Positions 1-16,300 of a stretch of 64,000 nt of DNA are shown here, piece by piece. The number at the start of each line of letters is the position of its first letter. The stretch's first letter is position 1. The notes beneath the pieces are model-generated. The model worked only from the letters and a program-made list of their open reading frames with translations, made no database searches and was not told the DNA's origin. The DNA comes from Paraspadella gotoi. Lineage: Eukaryota; Chaetognatha. The translations under genes were made by a program, and so were the position numbers. Location: positions 1,296,721-1,360,720 of the forward strand of contig CM119271.1 in the NCBI GenBank assembly GCA_051294375.1, written 5' to 3'.

Positions 1-149
1 ATTTTACTTTTTCATAGAAATATACTTATAACAGAAAGGAGTACTCTCTCTCTTCTTCCTCGATTTCTAAGAACGACGTAGACTCCTACCCTATTTACAA
101 TCAGACCCTTTCTCTCCAGAATTAAACGTATACCTTTCGTTGCTTCCAG

Positions 150-7430
<7,281 letters not shown>

Positions 7431-8160
7431 CTTTTTCTTTCTCTTTTTTTTTTGCTGGGCCTTTTTCTCCCTTGGTTTGAACCCCCCCTTCACCCAAAGT
7501 CTTTGGTTGAATACAATTTGAATCGGCGTCATTAAGGGCCTTATGACTTACCAAATTTCCATAATAATTTCCGGAAATGAATTCTCAGAATTTCGTGCTA
7601 AGACGACGTTATTCTTCTTATTAACCAGTTTTTTGTTTTACTTCAATTGTTCTTTCGTTTTGCTGTTGGGGAAAAGCGGTGAAATTGACCCCCTTTTTTT
7701 CCGTAGCACAAAATAGACATAAGAAGATTCGCAATAAGTTTGATCACTGCGTTGTAACAATCTTTGCTTTTACGAAATACTACTACTATTACTACATTTG
7801 CTACGTGATCCGTTATGTTTTAAATGGTAAGTCAGACAAAATAGTTTTTTAATCATGTACGATTTTTAAAAAAAAATTTTACAATTTTAGTCAATGAAAT
7901 ATTTATTATTTGTCTGCAGAACTCACAAAACCGCTTGTTTTATGTTTTTTTTTTGTTTTTTTTTTTTTCTACTTTTTTTTCAAACTATGCCGACGCCACT
8001 GATTTATTTTCTTATAAAAAAATTAGAAAATAATCTTTTTTACGAGTTTTAGTTCTAGCTGTTCTTATAGCATTATTTATTACGGTATTCTTTATTATCT
8101 TTCGCCCAAATTTAGTTTTAAAATTATAAGCCGAATGATTGGGAGATAATTTGGGTCAGA
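7431..8160. other. Spacer between MIB1 and LRPPRC-like gene
   Basis: AT-rich sequence with T-runs near 7955-7990. It holds the MIB1 3' UTR and presumably the promoter of the next gene. No additional gene or repeat was recognised. Confidence 0.6.
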
Positions 8161-11100
8161 ATGGCGTCGACGCTGCTTCGAACTTGTGGCGGAAGAGACG
8201 TTCGCGCCCTAATGGGTCGCCTCTGCCGCCCTCGTATCCCATCTCGTTTGGCACGGTCCGCTTCCGCCGTCATTAAACTCGACCTGTCGTCGAACCTCGG
8301 TGTCAGGATTCGGCCTCCGAGTCAAAGCTACGCGGCTGCTGCTACAGCTGCTGCGTCGGAAAGGCCTCTCGACGAAGAAACGCTCCCATCCTCCCTTCCA
8401 AGTCTTTCCCAGCGTCACTTTATTCGTTCCTACGATCTTGCGAGCTTCTACCGCGGCCTTCCCTCACCGCCGTCTCCGGACGAGGTCCTTCAACTCCTCG
8501 CCTGCTTTACCCAACGCCTCCCCGAAGAGCGTCCCGAGGACCGCGTCAAGATGGCGGAGAAGGCGTGGCGGGAGTTCAAGGATAAAGGCGTCGTCTACGA
8601 AGCCCGACATTACAACTCCCTTGTTCGAGTCTACCTCGAAAACCGACACGCATTCGACCCGGAGGATTTTCTCGTCATGATGAGCGAGGACGGGGTGGCT
8701 ATGAACGCAGAGACTTACGCCCTCCTCCTCCAACGCTATTGCATGACGGGCGACGTCGGCGCCGCCGCCAAGACGCTAGATTTTATGCGATCCAAGGGAT
8801 TTAGCGTAGACAGGAAGATGATTAACCATCTGGTCGCCGGACATCTGCGCGCCGGGGATGAGGCCGGCGCCGCCGATTTGACCGCTCTGCTCAGACGTGG
8901 CTACGTGGAGGCCAAAGAGGACCACCTCGCTCGGGCCTTTGCTCTGGCCGAGTTGGGAGATGCCGATAGATGCTTGGAAGAGTTCGTCGATATGAAAAAA
9001 AAATTTGTCATCGAAGTGGACGAAGTTTTTGAAACGCTGACGCGATACTTAACCAACGGGCGTTCGCCGCCAGAAGCCTCCATGATCGACTCATTCTTTG
9101 ACGAGGCCGCGGTCGGGGCCAAGACGAACGGCTTTCCAAATCGCCTTTCACGGAAAGTGATGGAACTGACGACGTTGGGATTTCAAGACGAGGCCGCTCG
9201 AATTTTGCGACTCTTTCCTTCAAAATCAGGCAAAAAAAACCTTTATAAGTGGTTCCTTAAAACGTGTGTCAACAAGCTCCCCTTCGATCGTGCTCACGGT
9301 TATTGTCTCCAATTTGCGGAGGAAGGACTCATCGACGATCCGTTGCAGATTTGTCTCGACCAATTTAGATTTCTTTCCGATTCCAAGCTGAAGACGGCGT
9401 TGGAAGAGGCTAGAGCTTGCGGCGCCCTTACCGAGCAACAAATGGAAGAATTTACGTTACAACTGACGACCGATGCTAAATACCGTTCGAAGTTATTGAC
9501 AATTTTGTCTTTTGCTGTTGAGACGGATTTGGGATTCACCAAAGATGCTAAGTTCTGGAGTGATATTTTCAACAAGAACCTGACGGGTTTTCAAGAGATT
9601 AGAAGAGCTCTCGGAAGTGGCACCGCCGCAGATGTAGAGCGCGTGATAGCCGCCGGATATTTGAATTGTTTGCTGACGGCGAACGAGGATCTCCGCGTCA
9701 TCGACAAGTTTCTTCTTGATTATCCAGACGTCGAATATAGAGTCGGATATTTGGTTTCCACCATCGCCTTTCATCTCTCCAATAGGAATTTGTCAGAGCG
9801 CCACGCTATCCTCGCCTACGATTTGTTGTCCCGCCTCAAGTTGCAGCCCAATATGATTGGTCGCTATTTCAAGCGGCTCCTGTATCTTCGCGCCAGTCGG
9901 AACGTTGTCATGGACGCGATCGAACGAGTCAAGGCCGGCTCTCTGCCTCTGCCTCCGCAAACAGACTTGCTCGATCTGATCCAAATGGCTCGCTTTGATG
10001 AGATTCGCCGCGAACTGACGTCGCTGGGAAATCTAAGGATGATCCTACCGCCGTCGATGATAGAGAAGTTAGAATTGGACGATCTGCTTCGAATCGAGAC
10101 AAAAAGTTCATCGGTTCTCTTCAACGAACAGCTTTGTCGAAGAGCCGCTGAAAGAGGCGAAGAAAAACTCGCCTTGCGTGCCTTGTCCAAAATCGCTGAC
10201 TTTTCGGACCACTACGCTAACGGACTGGCCGCCATCGTCGCAATGTACGCGACGCTCAAACAGAATGGAGAAAAAGCCCGCCAATATCTCGACGAGATGT
10301 TGAAAATAAATGTCAAAGCGAACCTCTCAGTCACCGCTTTCTTTTCGCTCGTTGAAACTGTGCTCAAGAACGGAACCAATTTTAAAGACGTTGATGATCT
10401 GGCTGGAAGGATAGCCTCCTCCTATGTCAAGCTTGTCCCTGTTTATGCGGCCTTTGATCGTAACCAAGTGAACGATCATCTTCTGTTAATCACTTCCGTT
10501 GTTGAAGATCAAAAGGTTATCAAGGATTACATCCATCGTCTCTCATATTTAGGCTTGCCTTATGTTTTAGATCGCCAAATGGAATTAACTCTGCGCGACG
10601 AAGGTCTCGAGGAAGCCGTAGCAATGGCGTTGGCCCATTTTCAGAACAAAAAAATTATTTACGGCGAGGAGCCGTTGTTGAATGCCATTGTGACCAGCGA
10701 ACAAGTCGAGGTTCTCAAAAAATATATGACAATGGCCAACAGTCAATACGGAGAAAGACACGCCCTGCTCAAGCTCGCCTTTGCCCTGTACAAGAGCGAG
10801 AAGTTCGTTCAGGGAAAACGAATCCTCAAAATTCCGGGTTTACGATCGGAAGATGGCAACGTAAGGGAATTTTGCGAGAGGATGCTGAGCGACGAACGCT
10901 TTGTTGCGTTGCATCGGTTCAGCGAAGACTGCTGCTGCGTGTTTGGGATTGATCACGCGATCCTCGCCTCGTTCAAGATGAAAGCCTTGGTAGGTCTCGG
11001 CCAAGACGTAGCCGCCGTGGATTTTTACAATGAAATGTTGCGAGACAATCGGCGGATCGAGCCGGAGATGAAGAGGATCGTCGCCGGTTTGTACAAAAAG

Positions 11101-12045
11101 CTGGGAATTGAGTTCACTGAGAAATTGGTGGAGGCGGACCAGACCTCGACCAGTTCAACTTTAACGACCTCTTGCCAACGGGCAAAAGCCGCACTTCTTC
11201 GCGGTGAAATCGATAGAGTCATGAGGGAAATCGAAAACGGATCCGAATTCTCAGCTGATTTCTATGAATACCTCGTTGCTAATCACTTTGACAGGGACCC
11301 TGGCCAGATAGTAAAAGCGTTGATGCTCAAGGATAACGTCGAGGCCCTGAAGTCATTGGCGGCCCTGTTTCCAAGACGTGGGGTGGAAGAAGCCATCGCT
11401 TTCGTCTACCTTCGAAGTCAACGAGTCAAAGAGCTCATTCTTCAGTGTCGGGACGAAGAATTGGAGAATTTTTTAACGGAGGACACGCTTCAATTGGCGG
11501 CGATCAGGGATGACGGAAGCTTCGCGACTCTGACCCGTTTTGCCGAGGAAAAGTTGGCCGCGGGCGGCAAGAGTTATCTCGTCCTGGCGACCAACGTGTT
11601 TAAGGTCCTACTCAAAACCGGAGAAGTCGACGAGGCCCATCGTTGGGTCCTCAAATTTCCAAAAGTTTTCAAAGATCCGTTCCTCTCCATGAGGGACGTT
11701 TATTCAATCTTCGTTCTATCGAATGTGAGTGATTGGAAGGACGCCCCGAAATCCTTCGTGCAGCTCGCGCTCGACCGGATCTTTTATCTGGCCTTAAGTT
11801 TTAAGGAACCCTCTCAGATTCGCAGAATCTTACAACGTTACCAAAAGAAGGAGATTGAGGCTCCCGATCATCTCAAGCGCCAAGCCCGAGAAATCGTTGG
11901 TGACTTGCGAATCTCTAATCGAGAACGAGCGAGGAAAATGAAAGAAAAGGAAAGCGCAGATGAAGTCGAGGAAGAGATGAAATTGTTCATTGAGGAATTG
12001 AGTAGCATCGAGTCACTCGAAGATGAAAGAGTAACTTCGTCATAA
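8161..12045 (+). CDS. LRPPRC: LRPPRC-like mitochondrial PPR protein (bicoid stability factor type)
   Basis: A single uninterrupted frame of 1294 residues, close to the usual size of about 1390 for LRPPRC. In animals LRPPRC, with SLIRP, stabilises and helps polyadenylate mitochondrial mRNAs. The N-terminus (MASTLLRTCGGRDVRALMGR) is rich in Arg/Ser/Ala without acids, as expected for a mitochondrial targeting peptide. Residues about 155-250 match the first PPR block of the family (HYNSLVRVYLENRHAFDP; YCMTGDVGAAAKTLDFMRSK; LVAGHLRAGDEAGA). The rest is helical repeat sequence of lower similarity, and the C-terminus is charged (REIVGDLRISNRERARKMKE). The ATG is preceded by TTGGGTCAGA, and I see no better upstream start. 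It is unusual that this long gene has no intron while most neighbours are heavily spliced. Confidence 0.88.
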   Translation: MASTLLRTCGGRDVRALMGRLCRPRIPSRLARSASAVIKLDLSSNLGVRIRPPSQSYAAAATAAASERPLDEETLPSSLPSLSQRHFIRSYDLASFYRGLPSPPSPDEVLQLLACFTQRLPEERPEDRVKMAEKAWREFKDKGVVYEARHYNSLVRVYLENRHAFDPEDFLVMMSEDGVAMNAETYALLLQRYCMTGDVGAAAKTLDFMRSKGFSVDRKMINHLVAGHLRAGDEAGAADLTALLRRGYVEAKEDHLARAFALAELGDADRCLEEFVDMKKKFVIEVDEVFETLTRYLTNGRSPPEASMIDSFFDEAAVGAKTNGFPNRLSRKVMELTTLGFQDEAARILRLFPSKSGKKNLYKWFLKTCVNKLPFDRAHGYCLQFAEEGLIDDPLQICLDQFRFLSDSKLKTALEEARACGALTEQQMEEFTLQLTTDAKYRSKLLTILSFAVETDLGFTKDAKFWSDIFNKNLTGFQEIRRALGSGTAADVERVIAAGYLNCLLTANEDLRVIDKFLLDYPDVEYRVGYLVSTIAFHLSNRNLSERHAILAYDLLSRLKLQPNMIGRYFKRLLYLRASRNVVMDAIERVKAGSLPLPPQTDLLDLIQMARFDEIRRELTSLGNLRMILPPSMIEKLELDDLLRIETKSSSVLFNEQLCRRAAERGEEKLALRALSKIADFSDHYANGLAAIVAMYATLKQNGEKARQYLDEMLKINVKANLSVTAFFSLVETVLKNGTNFKDVDDLAGRIASSYVKLVPVYAAFDRNQVNDHLLLITSVVEDQKVIKDYIHRLSYLGLPYVLDRQMELTLRDEGLEEAVAMALAHFQNKKIIYGEEPLLNAIVTSEQVEVLKKYMTMANSQYGERHALLKLAFALYKSEKFVQGKRILKIPGLRSEDGNVREFCERMLSDERFVALHRFSEDCCCVFGIDHAILASFKMKALVGLGQDVAAVDFYNEMLRDNRRIEPEMKRIVAGLYKKLGIEFTEKLVEADQTSTSSTLTTSCQRAKAALLRGEIDRVMREIENGSEFSADFYEYLVANHFDRDPGQIVKALMLKDNVEALKSLAALFPRRGVEEAIAFVYLRSQRVKELILQCRDEELENFLTEDTLQLAAIRDDGSFATLTRFAEEKLAAGGKSYLVLATNVFKVLLKTGEVDEAHRWVLKFPKVFKDPFLSMRDVYSIFVLSNVSDWKDAPKSFVQLALDRIFYLALSFKEPSQIRRILQRYQKKEIEAPDHLKRQAREIVGDLRISNRERARKMKEKESADEVEEEMKLFIEELSSIESLEDERVTSS

Positions 12046-12112
12046 TTGTAACTCTCCGCGTCGCGAAGTGCGTAGCAGAGAAGTGTAAAGATCACATAGA
12101 ATTATAGAAAAA

Positions 12113-12866
12113 CAAGTTTGAGCAAACAATATCGGATCTTCCCTCGATCATTAGCGGTAATTACTTAATTTTTTTATTAATTCAAGTTAATTTCAATATT
12201 TGTTTTGAGGTATTTTCGTCACTGACCACGACAAAAGCAACGACGACGATGATGGCGACGACGAAAATAATGCCGATAACGATTGACTTGATTGATTAAT
12301 TAAATAATTAATAGATAAATAAATTGATTTATTGAATAATAAATTGAATGATTTGATTATTTAATTGACTAATTGATTAATTAACTGATTAATTGTTTGA
12401 TTAATTAATACATCTTGCATTTAATCTAAAAAGAAAAAGAAGAATAATCAATTAGTGAAACAGGTTTTTTGTGTTTTTTCTATTTAAACTTATTTCCACT
12501 TAGACGATTCCTACCCACATAAAAAGTTTCATCACCATCCATTCATGAGTAATTGGCGTTCAAATAGGAAATTTATTTTTTAATTTAACCACATTTCCAC
12601 TCGCACGCTTCCATCTAAACTTCATATCCACCTCAATTGCACACTTCCCTAGCCACACACCAAATTTCATCCCAATCCATCCATCCAATCACGAGTTTTT
12701 TGCTAAGGTGGGACGGATGGACGGACATAATTTTTGTTGCATAATTTATCATAATTTGATGTTCTGACATGATATAATTGAGTGCCCGACAAAATTTAGG
12801 GGGCGGACGGAGGGACCGACAAAGTTAATTATAGAGTCGGTATCTGCTGTAAGCTGATCCGACTAA
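12113..12866. mobile_element. MITE family A, copy 2
   Basis: Aligns end to end with 2424-3211: shared start AAGTTTGAGCAAACAAT, middle CACGACAAAAGCAA and GACGACGATGA, end TTATAGAGTCGG...GATCCGACTA. It carries indels in the AT-rich part. Non-coding. Confidence 0.75.
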
Positions 12867-12939
12867 AAAGTAACAAACAGGGTAGTACTTATATATTAAT
12901 AGGAGAAAAACCCTAATAATATCTAGTTTTCTAATATGT

Positions 12940-13200
12940 GGCAGTCTACGTGCTCCCCGCGCAAATTTGTTAGTATTATGGTGGACTAAAATCCACCAAC
13001 AGTTCATCAGCGGCCATTGGTGCCGGAGGCAAGTCATTCGCCTCCCAACCCAAAGGTCCGGGGTTCTAGCCCGGTGGTCGTCTGGCAGTTAAGAGGGACG
13101 GGGCGCTTAACCCGCCTGTAACATGGTGTTACAGCCTGATCCGAAGCTCAGGGACTGCTTATATTGAACGGTTCTGTCATTAACACTTATCAATAATTAC
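12940..13200 (+). repeat. tRNA-derived SINE-like segment
   Basis: Contains a Pol III B-box-like GGGGTTCTAGCCC at about 13060, preceded by a GC-rich tRNA-like stretch (GGAGGCAAGTCATTCGCC) and followed by a non-tRNA body. It is GC-rich against AT-rich flanks. I did not find a second copy in the window, so the SINE assignment rests on the promoter-like box alone. Confidence 0.4.
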
Positions 13201-13350
13201 TGTCTCTTCAGTATTTATTTAAAGATACTTGCTAAGACGGGATCGCTTGCTGGTTCTTTGTTGAGCGATCGTTTGTTCTCGCTTTCATTTTGTTTTCGAT
13301 ACCTCAACAGTCGATAATCCTTTTGTTTCAACTGAGCCTGAAAAATAAAA

Positions 13351-16300
13351 ATGGAAGCCGCTTTGGAATCCCTGAAGGAACTTTATGTTTCTGAGAAAGA
13401 GGGTGACGACGATAAGGGCGCAGGAACGCCGGAGATGCCTGTCAAGACCATCTTGAGAGCGATGAAGATAGCTGGCGGTGAACCCTTTCCGCAGATATTC
13501 GTCGACGCAAAGACCGAAGGTGCTTTAAAAATAGGGTTGAAGGGTATCTATTAAGGCGTAGTGAAAGTTACATACGAAAATTCTAAAAGTCAATTATGAA
13601 TAACATACCATCAGTGAACATTTATTTGTAAAAAATATTAATTTTATGTTTTTTAATTTTTGCAGTAGGCTATATTTATATATAGTATTATCCTTATAAA
13701 ATCGAAAAATTTCAAAATAGGCTTTTCTTAATTTTGATTGCAGATTTGAATTCCTCGTCAAAAGTTGATAAAATAAAGTATAAATCATTTTTAAAAATTC
13801 TTTCATTAAGTGGGGTAAAAATTAAAAAAACTATATTTAATATATAAAAAGTTGATTTTCAGCTTAAAATACAGCTTTTTTTAAGTTTTGACCCACTTAA
13901 TGAAGGAATTTTTCAAAAAGAGTTATATTTCTTGCTATCAACTTTTTATGACAAATCCAAATCTGCAAAAATATCTTAGAAAAAACTGTTTTGAAATTTT
14001 AACATTTATTGGTTTAGTACTAGTATAAATATGGCCTACTGCGTAAATTGAAAAATTTATTATACATTTTTTATTACATAAATGTTCATTAGTATAATGT
14101 TTATTCCTCACTTTTAGAATTTTAATTAAAGTTAAATTTAGAAATTTTACTACGCCTTAGTATCTTTGCGTTACATCCGTTGATGGAGTTGCTTTACGGA
14201 GGATCCTGTAAGGACGAGTGGTATTCTATCATGTTGTTCTTCCCCACCAACAAAGTGAGCATCTGCTCTGCAAACGCGACATCTCCCGAGAGAAAAACGA
14301 AGAGGAAACCTCCTCTTCCCCGCCTTCTCTTCCCCCTCCCGTACGCTACCTTAGTACGCCGACACGAGACAATCACTTCTTCTGTTCGCGTTTTGCGCTC
14401 AGTCTCCCGGTTTTTTCGAAAATATTTTTGATTATTTTTTGTTGAATAATTCTGCATATTTTTTCGTTTCTCTTTTTTTGGAGTTCAGAATACAGATATT
14501 CTTCAACACGTGGCGGTTTGAAGTTCTCTTCGCGACCGCCATCTTTTTCGTCTTCGTTGTGCGTGGCTTCGGAGGGAAGAGCCTTGACTCGGCCCTTTCG
14601 CTTGCCCTCGACGCACCCTGCGTGGCTGCGGAGGGAAGAGCTGTGACTCGGCCCTCTCGTTTGCCCACGGCGCATAGTACGGCTGCAGGGGGGAAGAACT
14701 ATTTTTCGCCCCCTGTTTGTCAGTGCTCTCCGTTTTTTGGACTGAGGCGCGTGTTTTTCAACTCGACTACCCTCATGTCTCTTCCGCCGCCGCCTTCGCC
14801 GCCGCCTCCACACATCAGCCATTCCGGGCTTTTCTGGTCAGGCCGAAGTCATGCCCTTTCAGATGGAGGCAGTTCTTCTCCAAATTAGCAACGCTCTCTC
14901 TAGCGTTCGTCGCGAATTTAAGGAGTTTCGCCGCTCGTCTCGTTCCGAGTTGGAGAGTTCGGCGGTGAGTTCTTCTCTCTTTTCGTTTTTGTTTTTCGCC
15001 TTTTTTGGCGTACATTCGGCGTACAGAGGGGTTTTCCTCCTGTGCCCCACCTAACTCGACTTTGTTTGTTTGTTTTTTGTCGGGCCTTCGCCTGGTCTTG
15101 TTACGGGCTCACTTTGTTGGTGGGAAGAACAACATGATAAAATTTGTGGTTCCAAATGGAACCGGGATTCTTCATGGTTCTTCCCCACCAACAACCACCC
15201 ACCGTCCACCCCTGGCACCACCGGTGGTGGAGGGCGCTCAGGCTCGCTTGTCTTGTTGGTGGGGTGTTTTTTTGGGGTTCTTTTTTTGAGACTGTCATTT
15301 TTCAATGATTTCTCTTTTTTTCCATGTATGTTTCTTCATGGTTCTTGGACGCCTCTGTTCGCCATTTCGTCGTTCTTCGTCGGTCTTCGTTGTACGCCAG
15401 CGACTTGGAGTCTTCGCGTTCTTTGGCGGCCTCTTCGGCGGCGGATCGGCCTTCACGCTCCGAGAGGGTGACTGTGTCACCCCTTCCTCGAGCCCCATCT
15501 GCGCGAGTCGACGACGACGCCTCCGTTTCCGGATCAGAGGAGGGTTCCTCCTCTGAAGAGTCTGCTGAGGGGTTTGACAACTTCTTGTCTCGTCGTGCTT
15601 CTGTACAGCCTTCGGAGTGGGTCCTTCAGCATTGGAGGTTCTTGCGCAGAGTTGGCCAGGACGACGTTCTTTTCCGTCGTGGGACATGCTTTCCGCCAAG
15701 ACGCGTTTCCGGCGCTGGTCGGATGTCTCTTCGCCGGCGGATTTTTCGTCCTCCTGCTCGAGAGTTGCCTTGCCGCTCAGTTCGACGCCGTTCGGAAGGA
15801 CTCCAAGACGACGCGCGCTTTCAAGGCTTTTGAGCGCATCATGAGAGACGCCGGGAGCGTCCGCTCATGCTGTCCTTTCTGTCGTTGACGCTCTCCGCCT
15901 CATGGTTGAGGCCCTTCGCTCGGGCCCTCTCTGAGTCTCGGCGCTTTGTTGTCGACGCTGCCCCTTCGGATTTCAAGACAGTTCTGTCCAGTTCTCCGCC
16001 CTCCACGTCGTTCTTTTTCAGAGACCGCTCCACAGACATCACTCAAGCGTTCCATTCTTCGCTTCTCCGCTCCGGGGCGCCACACTATTGCGCCTGTTCT
16101 GTTAGCCGCAAGCGTGGGCGTGGCAGTCCGCGTAGTCCCGCTCGCCGTCCCTACCGGTCTCGCAAGTCTTCGTCGCCTCCCAAGCGTAGGGGCGGGGCTC
16201 CAGGGACGTCAAGGACGCCAACTGATCGCCCGACAGCTCTTTCGGCCGTTGCTTCGTCCGGCCGTCAGTTTCTCCAGACCCGGTTTTCGTCCATGGACTG

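Larger units (their letters stand above)
12046..13350. other. Spacer with MITE and SINE-like repeats
   Basis: Contains MITE family A copy 2 (12113-12866) and a tRNA-like retroposon segment (about 12940-13200). The last 100 bp, with ATACCTCAACAG at 13299-13310, are the likely 5' UTR of the asparaginyl-tRNA synthetase gene. No coding region was found. Confidence 0.6.

Noticed and set aside
15295-15699. Minus-strand Arg/Pro-rich open frame in the DIRS-like element
   Set aside because: Low-complexity shadow of the Ser/Arg-rich plus-strand frames. No motif.
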